Assembly (NCBI GenBank): GCA_942490945.1
Contig: CALNYZ010000018.1
Span: 1,674,001-1,738,000 of the forward strand
From: CALNYZ01 sp942490945
Lineage (GTDB): Bacteria; Pseudomonadota; Gammaproteobacteria; UBA6429; Thiohalophilaceae
DNA: 64,000 nt
Direction: 5' to 3'
Shown here: positions 1-8,348 of the stretch, in pieces
Layout: each line of letters starts with the position of its first letter
Numbering within the stretch: the stretch's first letter is position 1
Position numbers and translations under genes: made by a program
The notes under the pieces: model-generated
Databases searched by the model: none
Told to the model about the DNA's origin: nothing
What the model saw: only the letters and a program-made list of their open reading frames with translations

Positions 1-48
1 CCAAAATTTGACCTTTATGCTGGTATTGTTGGACTTTTCAGTAAATAA
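1..48 (+). CDS. possible 3' end of an upstream gene (partial)
   Basis: Reading from base 1 in frame 1 gives 15 sense codons (PKFDLYAGIVGLFSK) closed by TAA at 46-48. The next gene starts about 90 bases later after a plausible promoter, so this may be the tail of a gene lying to the left. The fragment is too short to assign to a family and could be chance. Confidence 0.25.
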   Translation, partial: PKFDLYAGIVGLFSK

Positions 49-60
49 TTAGTGTTAAGT

Positions 61-89
61 TTGTGTTGCAAGCTGTTGATGGGTATAGT
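61..89 (+). promoter_or_regulatory. putative sigma-70 promoter
   Basis: A -35-like TTGTGT (61-66) is followed after 17 bases by TATAGT (84-89), which matches the -10 consensus at five of six positions. The hexamers lie about 50 bases upstream of the start codon at 141. The -35 match is weak, so this is a sequence-based guess. Confidence 0.35.
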
Positions 90-140
90 TTAAGCGATAG
101 TACCATCAAACCTGATTGAAACTGGCAAAAGAGGTACGAA

Positions 141-635
141 ATGTCTGTTCGGCGCTCACTGATACGTATAATTGTACTCCCCGTTGGGTTGTCAATGGGA
201 TTATGTCTGGCTACTTTTCATGCAAGTTTTGCCGAGTCACTCAGCATGCCTGCCCCGCCAGCCAGCTCTGTCACCCTGCCAGGTAGAGGGATGACGATGG
301 AACAAGTCGAGGCTGAATTCGGTGTACCCCTTGTTAAACACGATACGGTAGGCAAACCACCTATCACACAGTGGGAGTACAGTGGTTTTTCAGTCTATTT
401 TGAATCGAGATGGGTAATCCATGCTGTCGGCAAGCGTACCCTGCCGCAACAAGAAACAAAGCGAACCATACCAACACCACAAGTTGAAGCTCAGCCAACA
501 ACATCAAACCCTGCTCCACCCGCTGATGAGCCTGCAGTGGCCGCTGAACCCGAACAGCAAGGTGATATTACGATTCCGACGGAGCCTTTGGAGGGGCCAT
601 CGTTAAATCAACATTTCCCAGCTCCAAACAATTAA
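141..635 (+). CDS. secreted BamE/SmpA-like small protein
   Basis: A 164-residue protein with an N-terminal signal peptide (hydrophobic core around residues 9-28, likely cleavage after FA|E near residue 31). Residues 50-88 (GMTMEQVEAEFG, then a PPITQWEY/FSVYFE pattern) look like the short alpha-beta repeat of the BamE/SmpA fold, common in small uncharacterised gammaproteobacterial periplasmic proteins. The C-terminal third is rich in Pro, Glu and Ala and probably disordered. AGAGG precedes the ATG at good spacing. There is no lipobox cysteine at the cleavage site, so it is probably soluble periplasmic. Function unknown. Confidence 0.75.
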   Translation: MSVRRSLIRIIVLPVGLSMGLCLATFHASFAESLSMPAPPASSVTLPGRGMTMEQVEAEFGVPLVKHDTVGKPPITQWEYSGFSVYFESRWVIHAVGKRTLPQQETKRTIPTPQVEAQPTTSNPAPPADEPAVAAEPEQQGDITIPTEPLEGPSLNQHFPAPNN

Positions 636-663
636 TTCTCTACTTGCAGCAAGTTAACAATTA

Positions 664-1107
664 TTAGCGATATTTGAATTTTGGAAAGGATGTGTCAAGT
701 AACCATCTTTCTGAAGATTTATTGTAACTCCACACCTGACGATCTGTTAAAACGCGCTCGCGGGCAGAATTGTCAAAGTAATAGCGGATATCCACCATTA
801 TCTTGGCTTCTGTCATCTCGGGGTTAACTTCTTTGTTGATGGTTCGATAACTGGTAACCCGAATACCCCTCAATGCATGACGCTCCCAGTCAGGGATAGC
901 TTTAGGCTCTTTTTGAAAAACAAAAGCGGTTGGGAAGTCTCCCCACCTGATTGCCCGTTCATAGGATTGTAAGGTTTCATCCAGGGTTTCCAGTTCGGTC
1001 GGTGTAGTCGAACAGGCAGATAACACAAGTGCGCCGCAAAGTACTGACAGGAGTCCAGCAGGTAACACCAGATTGTTGAAACGGAAAAGATTTTTAAGGT
1101 GGATCAT
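664..1107 (-). CDS. predicted lipoprotein, unknown function
   Basis: A 147-residue product starting at the ATG at 1107. This start puts a signal sequence directly before the lipobox LSAC, with the lipidated Cys at about residue 32. The frame stays open to a TTG at 1236, but that would add 43 residues before the signal peptide and overlap the next gene, so I reject it. The mature part (about 115 residues) contains paired Trp/Tyr-rich strands and resembles small NTF2-like lipoproteins, a weak impression only. It probably follows the upstream barrel-protein gene in one transcript. Predicted membrane-anchored; function unknown. Confidence 0.7.
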   Translation of the reverse strand: MIHLKNLFRFNNLVLPAGLLSVLCGALVLSACSTTPTELETLDETLQSYERAIRWGDFPTAFVFQKEPKAIPDWERHALRGIRVTSYRTINKEVNPEMTEAKIMVDIRYYFDNSARERVLTDRQVWSYNKSSERWLLDTSFPKFKYR

Positions 1108-1232
1108 GAGTCTGCTCGCTGTGATGAATCCTGTACGGATTGTACCGGATGCACCACGCAGACTAAACTGTTGTCGACGGCTTATTGCAGCGTGGGTGAT
1201 GAGTTCATTTTTTAGCTTGAAATGAGTAAAAA

Positions 1233-1721
1233 TCAATCAAATTCGGCGACGCGAAATTTCAGCTGAAAATAAAATAAGCTGGAGCCTTTTTGTGTGACTT
1301 TCGGTATGTAAGTCGCATTAATCATGGCAAAGCCAGTACCCCAGGAAACAAAGGGCAGTACGCCTAAAAAAGGTGAATTTTGATTGTAGTCTTTACGCGT
1401 CATTAAAAAGCCCATCACACCGACATCTGCGCGCCAGCCTGATTTATCATTACTGAGTGGTATGCGGTATTTGTAACCACCACCAATGTAATTTGATGTT
1501 TGGCTATTTGAATCCTTGAATGTACTGCCACCGAAAAAAGGAACCCAGGATTTATTGCTCGCATTCAAATCATATTCGAAGCCTAATCCCCAATTGTTTT
1601 CGTTATAATTGCCTTTATCCATATGAACTGCTTTTCCATTAAGTACAGCGTACAACTCTTCTGCCTGTGCAAAAGATGTGGCCATAAAAAGCAGACTGAT
1701 AATTAACGCAAACTTCTTCAT
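1233..1721 (-). CDS. small outer-membrane beta-barrel protein, PagP-like
   Basis: A 162-residue protein with a clear signal peptide (MKKFALIISLLF, cleavage after AQA near residue 20). The mature part is a series of short amphipathic strands ending in an aromatic-rich strand (FYFQLKFRV), as expected for a small beta barrel. The late LPFVSWGTGF and NATYIPKV segments resemble small PagP/PagL-type barrel families found in proteobacteria and phages. I cannot identify the catalytic His/Asp/Ser set of PagP or PagL, so enzyme activity is not supported. The lipoprotein gene lies downstream on the same strand. The family is inferred from strand pattern and motifs. Confidence 0.6.
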   Translation of the reverse strand: MKKFALIISLLFMATSFAQAEELYAVLNGKAVHMDKGNYNENNWGLGFEYDLNASNKSWVPFFGGSTFKDSNSQTSNYIGGGYKYRIPLSNDKSGWRADVGVMGFLMTRKDYNQNSPFLGVLPFVSWGTGFAMINATYIPKVTQKGSSLFYFQLKFRVAEFD

Positions 1722-1884
1722 CTTTTATTCCTCACCTAGTGTACAAATGGGGCAATCGCCTTTACCATGTTCGTTCTAGAGATGAATATCGACTTATTTA
1801 TCAATGACTTAAATATTTTTTCGCCAATTTACTGACTACTTTCCAAACAGTGAGTTAGGTCACAAAATATTCAGTAGACAAAAT

Positions 1885-1896
1885 TTTGACGTCAAA
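1885..1896. promoter_or_regulatory. 12-bp perfect palindrome upstream of the retropepsin gene
   Basis: TTTGACGTCAAA reads the same on both strands and lies about 50 bases before the start codon at 1947, between two divergent genes. It could be an operator for a dimeric regulator. No protein can be assigned, and a single 12-mer palindrome can occur by chance. Confidence 0.25.
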
Positions 1897-1946
1897 TATG
1901 TGCCAAGATGAGTAGACTTGGTTAAATTTTGAGGAATGTCAGATTC

Positions 1947-2471
1947 ATGACTGAAGAGCAAGCGACACAAACAACAGCAAAATACGGAAGGTATATGTAC
2001 TTCGCGATGTGGATTGGGTTGCTCGCGTTATTGAGTTGGTACTTCCATCTCTGGGAACAAAAAGCGTATAACCCGAATACATCTTTACAGTCAGCAATCG
2101 ATGCGACTGGCGCCTACGAAATTACACTACAAGCAAATCGTAACGGCCACTATGTCTCCAGTGGTAAAATTAACGGTATAAACGTCACCTTTTTGCTGGA
2201 TACAGGCGCCAGCGATATATCCATACCCGCGCACATTGCAGATAAAATAGGCTTGAAACGGGGTTACAAACGTCAGTATCAAACGGCCAATGGAATCATT
2301 GAAAATTACACAACACGATTGCAGTCTGTTTCAATCGGAAAAATAACTCGTCATAACCTGGTCGCTTCAATTAATCAGAACGTAAATCATGATGAAATTC
2401 TGTTAGGCATGAGCTTTCTTAAAACTGTTGAACTGAAACAACGCGACCGTGTGCTGACGATACGCGGTTAA
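1947..2471 (+). CDS. membrane-anchored retropepsin-like aspartic protease (TIGR02281 type)
   Basis: A 174-residue protein. One N-terminal transmembrane segment (about residues 17-34) is followed by a linker and a single-lobe aspartic protease domain. The catalytic motif LLDTGAS is in the middle, with flanking hydrophobic beta strands and a late LLGMSFL motif typical of clan AA. One lobe implies it works as a dimer, probably on the periplasmic side. I chose the ATG at 1947 because GAGGA lies at SD distance; a TTG at 1929 would place the SD inside the gene. Substrates of this bacterial family are not established. Confidence 0.85.
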   Translation: MTEEQATQTTAKYGRYMYFAMWIGLLALLSWYFHLWEQKAYNPNTSLQSAIDATGAYEITLQANRNGHYVSSGKINGINVTFLLDTGASDISIPAHIADKIGLKRGYKRQYQTANGIIENYTTRLQSVSIGKITRHNLVASINQNVNHDEILLGMSFLKTVELKQRDRVLTIRG

Positions 2472-2614
2472 ACTGTGTTTGGCATAATTCGTGCTATATT
2501 TTAATGATGGTGCTTGCAAGAATTCAGTATCGGTTAATACTTAGTCATATAAGCAGACTAATGTAGCCGATTAATATTGATCGTGGATCTATACATTCGA
2601 AAAGGAAGCTTTTT

Positions 2615-3373
2615 ATGCAACATTTGAAAACCGTTCTGTGTTTGTTCATATTTTTACCGTCATTAAGTTTTGCTGATACCGCGAGTGTCTGGCTGGGTGG
2701 TGGTATCTGGGACTGGGGTATATCGGGAAGTATTCGTTATGATGTGACCGGGAATAACAGCAATAAAACCGAGGCCGATTTACAGCGCGATCTACATTTG
2801 CAAGACGATTCTCAGAGTTTTGGATACCTTGTTATTGAACACCCCATACCGGTATTACCTAACATACGTATCGCACGAACGACATTAAATACCCAGGGTA
2901 GCGGTAACACTACTGTCGCGTTTACATATGGTAATACCACATACAGCGTGAATGAATCTCTCACAACAAAACTGAATCTGGATCAGACAGACTTTACGCT
3001 CTATTACGAAGTATTGGATAATGTTGTTGGATTGGATATTGGTTTAAACGCAAAGAATATTGATGGTAGTGCCAGTATTACGTATTCTGGCGGGACAGAA
3101 AATGATTCTGTCAGCGTTACTATTCCCATGTTATATGCAGCAATTGATATTCAGACAGGTTATGGGATTACACTTGGTGCACAAGGTAATTTTGTTTCCT
3201 ATGATGGCAGTAGTATTACGGACTATAACGCCTACGTCCGCTATACATCAGATTATTTGCTTGGTGTAGAGTTGGGTTACCGTAAACAAAGCTATGAGCT
3301 CGATGACCTGGATGATACTTACGGTACAATCGAATTCAGTGGTCCCTACGCTGCACTATTTTTGCATTTTTAA
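2615..3373 (+). CDS. outer-membrane beta-barrel protein, TIGR04219 type
   Basis: A 252-residue protein with a signal peptide (cleavage after FA|D near residue 21). The mature part is a chain of amphipathic strands and ends in aromatic Phe (LFLHF), the usual C-terminal signal for BAM-dependent insertion. The Gly-Gly-rich start (WLGGGIWDWGISG) and regular strand pattern fit the TIGR04219 outer-membrane family. AAGGA lies eight bases before the ATG. It appears to be a single-gene unit with a hairpin downstream at 3458-3480. Function unknown. Confidence 0.75.
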   Translation: MQHLKTVLCLFIFLPSLSFADTASVWLGGGIWDWGISGSIRYDVTGNNSNKTEADLQRDLHLQDDSQSFGYLVIEHPIPVLPNIRIARTTLNTQGSGNTTVAFTYGNTTYSVNESLTTKLNLDQTDFTLYYEVLDNVVGLDIGLNAKNIDGSASITYSGGTENDSVSVTIPMLYAAIDIQTGYGITLGAQGNFVSYDGSSITDYNAYVRYTSDYLLGVELGYRKQSYELDDLDDTYGTIEFSGPYAALFLHF

Positions 3374-3457
3374 TTCATATCCAGCAGAACATTCATGAAT
3401 CTGCTGATTAACCAGGTTAATTAACTCTGGTACATCCGGTCTGAATTTTTCGTTTCA

Positions 3458-3480
3458 GGGTAGTGGCAATTGCCCTACCC
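3458..3480 (+). terminator. hairpin, possible terminator
   Basis: GGGTAG and CTACCC enclose an inner GGCAA/TTGCC stem with one bulged T, giving a strong hairpin between the barrel gene and mfd. Only TTATTT follows, so the U tract is poor and Rho-independent termination is uncertain. Confidence 0.4.
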
Positions 3481-3553
3481 TTATTTCGTGTGACACGGTA
3501 AACTATCGATTTGGCATTCACAGCAGCTGTTAAATCGAAGTTAACCTTAATCT

Positions 3554-6500
3554 ATGGAAAGCATCAGTAATCATTCGGAATATCTTTCCGTATTTTCCCC
3601 AGTCGTAAAATTAAACCCCGGATTCATTAACCGTTGGGGAAAATTGTACGGGCTGGCGTTACCATTATCTATTGTAAACTACGCACAACAACACAATGCG
3701 CCAGTATTGGTACTGGCAGAATCTGCTGTAATAGCAGATCAACTCGAAAATGAAATACTGTTTTTTGCAAACGATATACCAGTGCTTCGCTTTCCGGACT
3801 GGGAAACATTGCCCTATGATGTCTTCTCACCGCATCAAGATATCATTTCTGAACGATTAACATTTTTATATCAGCTGCAACATTTGACAAAAAGCATTCT
3901 GATTATCCCGATTGCTACAATCCTGCATCGAATACCGCCACGTAACTTTATTGATCAGCACAGTCTGTTTTTCGATATTGGTGATGCGGCTTCTCTCGAT
4001 GTTTTACGTCGCAATTTTGAGCAGGCCGGATACCAGTGTGTCTCGGCAGTACTTGAGCATGGAGAATTTTCGGTACGAGGAAATATTCTGGATATTTATC
4101 CGATGGGTAGCCGCCTGCCCTTTCGGATTGAATTTTTTGATGATGAAATTGAAAATATACGCACATTTGATGTTGAGTCACAGCGGACAATTGAAAAAGT
4201 TGACTCTATAAGATTACTGCCGGCAAAAGAATATCCGGTCAATGAAGAGTCGCGAAAAGTATTCAGGAAAAATTTCCGAATCAGTTTTGATGGAAACCCG
4301 AATGATTCAGTAATATATCGTGAAATCAGTGCAGGGAATTCTCCTGCCGGTATAGAATATTATTTGCCATTGTTCTTCGATGAACTTGCCACTATTTTTG
4401 ATTATCTTCCTGCGGAATCCTGTGTTGTCGATTTTAATAATATTGAACAGGTAATAACGCAATTCTGGGAAGAAACACAATTGCGATTCGAGTCGCGTAA
4501 ACACAATATTGAGCGACCTTTATTGCCGCCGCCCAGGTTGTTTCAGAAGAGCAATGAATTCTTTGCAGGCCTGAATCAGTACGCACGCATACAAGTACAA
4601 CATTTTGAAGCAGACACTGCCCATGCATGGAACTTCGCCAGCAGCGCCTCTCCTCTTGTTACGCTTGATTCAAAACAGTCTGCATCTGCCCGGAATCTTG
4701 AACAATTTATAACTTCTTACGATGGCAGAATACTTTTTGTTGCTGAATCATCCGGAAGACGAGAAGCGTTACTTGCACTATTACATGATTACGATATATA
4801 TCCGGTAACAAGTGAAGATTGGTGTGAGTTTTTAACCAAAACAGATAAATATAATATTCTCGTCTATCCACTTGAGCAGGGCTTGCTTGTTAGCGACCCG
4901 GATATTTGCGTTATATCCGAAGCGCAACTGTATGGGCAACAAGTATTACAGCGTAGGCGCCGTAAACGCTCAACACGTGACGCGGATGCAATAATACGAA
5001 ATCTGACTGAGCTTAGTATTGGCGTGCCAGTAGTGCATGAAGATTTCGGTGTTGGTCGATATCAGGGCCTGACTATTCTGAAAAGAAATAATATCGATAC
5101 CGAGTTTCTGCTGCTGGAGTACGCAGGAGAAGACAAGCTCTATATTCCTGTCAATGCACTGCATCTGATTAGTCGTTACACGGGTGGCGCTCTCGAAAGC
5201 GCACCCTTGCACAAGCTTGGCAGTGGACAGTGGGAACGTGCGAAAAGAAAGGCGACTGAACAGGTTCGTGATGTTGCTGCAGAGTTACTAGATTTATATG
5301 CCAAACGTGAAGCAAAACAGGGCCACACCTACAAGGTAGATGAGTTGCAATACCGGTTATTTGCTGCCAGCTTTCCGTTTGAAGAAACCCCTGACCAGCA
5401 AAATGCAATCGACAATGTCATAGCCAGCATGCGTGACAAAAAACCAATGGATCATCTGGTTTGTGGTGATGTCGGTTTCGGCAAAACAGAAGTTGCCATG
5501 CGCGCGGCATTTATTGCTGTTCAGGATAACAAACAGGTAGCGATACTCTGCCCTACTACCTTGTTAACCCAGCAGCATTATGAAAATTTCAAGGATCGAT
5601 TTTCTGATTGGCCTGTAAATATAGAAAGTATTTCACGCTTCCGTTCCAAAAAGGAACAGGATTCCATACTGGAAAAACTGGCCGCAGGAAAAATCGATAT
5701 CATTATTGGTACGCATAAACTGATCCAGAATGACGTCAAATACGATCAACTCGGACTGGTGATCATAGATGAAGAACACCGGTTTGGTGTGCGGCAAAAA
5801 GAACAATTCAAAAAGTTACGCGCAGAAATTGATATCCTGACGTTAACCGCAACCCCGATTCCGCGCACGCTAAACATGGCAATGTCGGGTATTCGCGACC
5901 TTTCGATTATAGCCACGCCACCGGCAAAACGCCTGGCAATCAAAACATTTGTCAGTGAATGGAGTGATGCTGTATTAATAGAGGCATGCACCCGTGAGAT
6001 AAAACGTGGCGGACAAATCTATTTTGTTTACAATGATGTGCAAAGCATCGTAAAACAAACCAACGCGATCAGTGAGCTTATTCCAGAGGCAAAAGTCAGG
6101 TTTGCACATGGACAAATGCGTGAGCGAGAACTTGAAGCGGTAATGCGAGATTTTTACCACCAACGATTTAATATTCTGGTCTGTACAACAATTATAGAAA
6201 CAGGCATTGATATACCAACCGCAAATACCATGATTATCAATCGTGCTGATAATTTCGGACTGGCTCAGTTATATCAATTGCGAGGCAGAGTTGGACGTTC
6301 CCATCATCGTGCCTACGCATATCTTTTCATTCCACCTCGCACAATGATCACCACCGACGCCAGGAAAAGACTGGAAGCAATCGAGTCTATTGATTCGCTC
6401 GGCACAGGATTTACGCTTGCAACACATGATCTTGAGATTCGTGGAGCAGGCGAATTGTTGGGCGAAGGCCAGAGCGGTCAGATCATTGAAATTGGTTATA

Positions 6501-7015
6501 CCATGTACACGGAACTTTTAGAGCGCGCGGTAAACGCATTAAAACGCGGCGATCAGGTTTCGTTTGATGAGCCATTGCATCCTAATACAGAAGTTGAATT
6601 GCATGTACCTGCATTAATACCGGAAAATTATTTATTCGACATTCACGAACGCCTTATTCTTTACAAGCGCATTGCCAATGCTGTTTCAAATGATGAATTA
6701 AGGGAGTTGCAAGTCGAAATGATAGATCGTTTTGGATTACTGCCGCAACAGGTAAAAAATCTTTTTGCCATTGCGGAGATCAAGCTCAGCGCGCTACGTA
6801 TTGGCATCAAGAAAATTGACTTTGGCCCGCGTGGTGGATCAATTCTTTTCAATGCCAAACCCAATATTGACCCGGTAAATATTATTAAATTGATTCAGGA
6901 GCAATATAAGGAATTCAAACTGGGTAAAAATGACAAACTCGTCCTGTTAAAGCAGGTCACAGATGGCGACGATAGAATCGAGTATATTAATACACTTTTA
7001 TCATCATTGCGCTGA
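3554..7015 (+). CDS. mfd: transcription-repair coupling factor Mfd
   Basis: A 1153-residue protein of normal length. Mfd removes RNA polymerase stalled at DNA lesions and recruits UvrA. Order of parts: UvrB-like N-terminal module (about 1-215), a middle linker, the RNA-polymerase-interacting domain (about 485-555), then SF2 translocase lobes with Walker A GDVGFGKTE (about 638-646), Walker B box DEEHRFG (about 739), LTATPIPRTL and the QLRGRVGRS motif, and the C-terminal TRCF domain. No clear SD precedes the ATG. The last 12 bases overlap the convergent deformylase gene. All key helicase motifs look intact. Confidence 0.98.
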   Translation: MESISNHSEYLSVFSPVVKLNPGFINRWGKLYGLALPLSIVNYAQQHNAPVLVLAESAVIADQLENEILFFANDIPVLRFPDWETLPYDVFSPHQDIISERLTFLYQLQHLTKSILIIPIATILHRIPPRNFIDQHSLFFDIGDAASLDVLRRNFEQAGYQCVSAVLEHGEFSVRGNILDIYPMGSRLPFRIEFFDDEIENIRTFDVESQRTIEKVDSIRLLPAKEYPVNEESRKVFRKNFRISFDGNPNDSVIYREISAGNSPAGIEYYLPLFFDELATIFDYLPAESCVVDFNNIEQVITQFWEETQLRFESRKHNIERPLLPPPRLFQKSNEFFAGLNQYARIQVQHFEADTAHAWNFASSASPLVTLDSKQSASARNLEQFITSYDGRILFVAESSGRREALLALLHDYDIYPVTSEDWCEFLTKTDKYNILVYPLEQGLLVSDPDICVISEAQLYGQQVLQRRRRKRSTRDADAIIRNLTELSIGVPVVHEDFGVGRYQGLTILKRNNIDTEFLLLEYAGEDKLYIPVNALHLISRYTGGALESAPLHKLGSGQWERAKRKATEQVRDVAAELLDLYAKREAKQGHTYKVDELQYRLFAASFPFEETPDQQNAIDNVIASMRDKKPMDHLVCGDVGFGKTEVAMRAAFIAVQDNKQVAILCPTTLLTQQHYENFKDRFSDWPVNIESISRFRSKKEQDSILEKLAAGKIDIIIGTHKLIQNDVKYDQLGLVIIDEEHRFGVRQKEQFKKLRAEIDILTLTATPIPRTLNMAMSGIRDLSIIATPPAKRLAIKTFVSEWSDAVLIEACTREIKRGGQIYFVYNDVQSIVKQTNAISELIPEAKVRFAHGQMRERELEAVMRDFYHQRFNILVCTTIIETGIDIPTANTMIINRADNFGLAQLYQLRGRVGRSHHRAYAYLFIPPRTMITTDARKRLEAIESIDSLGTGFTLATHDLEIRGAGELLGEGQSGQIIEIGYTMYTELLERAVNALKRGDQVSFDEPLHPNTEVELHVPALIPENYLFDIHERLILYKRIANAVSNDELRELQVEMIDRFGLLPQQVKNLFAIAEIKLSALRIGIKKIDFGPRGGSILFNAKPNIDPVNIIKLIQEQYKEFKLGKNDKLVLLKQVTDGDDRIEYINTLLSSLR

Positions 7016-7537
7016 GTCCGCGGCCAGTTGCGCATAGACTTCTTCATAACCAAGACTCGATAAATCCTGCATTCGATAGGGATATAAAACCCCATCAAGA
7101 TGATCAACTTCATGCTGGACCACGCGTGCATGAAATTGTTCTGCAGTACGCTCGATAGTGTTACCGTATTGGTCAAATCCCGAATATTTTATTTTTAGAT
7201 AGCGTGGTACAAGACCACGAAGCCCGGGAACACTTAAACAACCTTCCCAACCCATTTCCTGTTGCTGGGAGATGATTTCAATTTTTGGGTTAATGAGGAC
7301 TGTATTGGGGACAGATTCTACTTCAGGGTAGCGTGGATTTTCTTCTACCCAAAAAATAACCAGTCTCACAGAGACACCGATTTGTGGTGCAGCCAGGCCA
7401 GCGCCGTCAAGCGAGGCCATTGTGTCATACATGTCTGTAATCAGTTTATCCAGTTCAGGCGTATTAAATTGCGTTACAGGCTGTGCGACCTGCTGTAAAA
7501 TAGGATGACCCATTTTTAGTACTTCTCGGATTGCCAT
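7004..7537 (-). CDS. def: peptide deformylase (paralogue outside the fmt operon)
   Basis: A 177-residue enzyme that removes the formyl group from nascent N-terminal Met. All three family motifs are present: GAGLAAPQIG (45-54), EGCLS (98-102) and HEVDH (142-146), giving metal ligands Cys100, His142 and His146 and catalytic Glu143. The segment HARVVQHE before the active site and the WEGCLSVPGLRG context resemble the second deformylase of pseudomonads rather than the fmt-linked copy. No fmt is nearby. The gene converges on mfd with a 12-base overlap and diverges from csiV. The symbol is for function; a second def elsewhere is likely. Confidence 0.95.
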   Translation of the reverse strand: MAIREVLKMGHPILQQVAQPVTQFNTPELDKLITDMYDTMASLDGAGLAAPQIGVSVRLVIFWVEENPRYPEVESVPNTVLINPKIEIISQQQEMGWEGCLSVPGLRGLVPRYLKIKYSGFDQYGNTIERTAEQFHARVVQHEVDHLDGVLYPYRMQDLSSLGYEEVYAQLAADSAQ

Positions 7538-7538
7538 A

Positions 7539-7550
7539 CAAGAGCTCTTG
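7539..7550. promoter_or_regulatory. palindrome covering the def ribosome-binding site
   Basis: CAAGAGCTCTTG is a perfect 12-bp palindrome ending one base before the def start codon (minus strand). Its AAGAG half is the only SD-like sequence for def. It could be an operator or a weak translational control element, or coincidence. Confidence 0.3.
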
Positions 7551-7552
7551 AG

Positions 7553-7582
7553 TTGGAAAAAAATAATTAGGTGATATATAAC
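7553..7582 (+). promoter_or_regulatory. putative sigma-70 promoter of csiV
   Basis: TTGGAA (7553-7558) and TATAAC (7577-7582) are 18 bases apart and would start transcription about 25 bases before the csiV start. The -10 matches at five of six positions, the -35 at four. Confidence 0.4.
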
Positions 7583-7615
7583 ACATAATGTAATGCGAAA
7601 GGCAGTATAATTACA

Positions 7616-8338
7616 ATGATGAAATACACAAAACTATTTTTCCTGTCACTAGTCCTGTTATTGCCAGTTAGTCATGTAATGGCAGAAGACACACGATATT
7701 ATGATATCGAAATCGTTATTTTTCAAAATACCTTGCCCGGCGCTAACAGCGCTGAAGATTGGCCTTCCAGTATTGATTTCACCTATCCTGAATCATCCCT
7801 GTTTATTGGTGACCCGTATCCAGGCTTGATTCCTGGAGAGTTTAACCCCCGTTACACTTTTAAACCCGTTATCAAGAGTGGCTACAAGCTGCTTGAAGAA
7901 GCCAAATTACTGGAAAATAGTCAGCAATACAGGGTGCTCTATCATCGTGCATGGCGACAGCCTGGGCTTGATGAAAAGCAGGCGTTGGCTGTAAAAATCC
8001 GCAATGATATAACATCAGTTGTGTCCGGAAGTCATCTCAACAATGCCCCATACCAGTATGGCCAAACGAATACAGCGCTGAAAGATCAGTTGTTCGGCTC
8101 GATAAAAGTAATATTGAAACGTTATTTACACGTAGAAGCTGAATTGTATCTTAAAAGTTACAAGCAGGAAGCGCAGCAAACTGTAACTGGAGAATTTCAG
8201 ACGCAAACAACTTCAGAATTACGTCCCGTCATAATAGATCTGAAAGAATCAAGAAAAATGCGCAGCAAAGAATTACATTATCTGGATAACCCTGTTCTGG
8301 GCATGTTGGTTTACATTACGCCATTTGAAAACAAATAA
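7616..8338 (+). CDS. CsiV-family periplasmic protein
   Basis: A 240-residue protein with a signal peptide (cleavage after VMA|ED near residue 23). The mature start, YYDIEIVIFQN, is the conserved opening of the CsiV family. The middle carries YRVLYHRAWRQPGL and the end LHYLDNPVLGMLVYITP, both family-like. CsiV of Vibrio cholerae is a peptidoglycan-binding periplasmic protein. Genes of this family often lie next to mfd, as here with only def between. A start at 7616 or the adjacent ATG at 7619 is possible; AAAGG lies about 13 bases upstream. Its molecular role here is not known. Confidence 0.8.
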   Translation: MMKYTKLFFLSLVLLLPVSHVMAEDTRYYDIEIVIFQNTLPGANSAEDWPSSIDFTYPESSLFIGDPYPGLIPGEFNPRYTFKPVIKSGYKLLEEAKLLENSQQYRVLYHRAWRQPGLDEKQALAVKIRNDITSVVSGSHLNNAPYQYGQTNTALKDQLFGSIKVILKRYLHVEAELYLKSYKQEAQQTVTGEFQTQTTSELRPVIIDLKESRKMRSKELHYLDNPVLGMLVYITPFENK

Positions 8339-8348
8339 ATCGCTGCCT

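Noticed and set aside
1108..1236. N-terminal extension of the lipoprotein frame (to a TTG at 1236)
   Set aside because: It would put 43 residues before the signal peptide and overlap the upstream gene; the ATG at 1107 gives a correct lipobox distance.
1929..1946. TTG start for the retropepsin gene
   Set aside because: The SD-like GAGGA lies inside this extension and fits the ATG at 1947.
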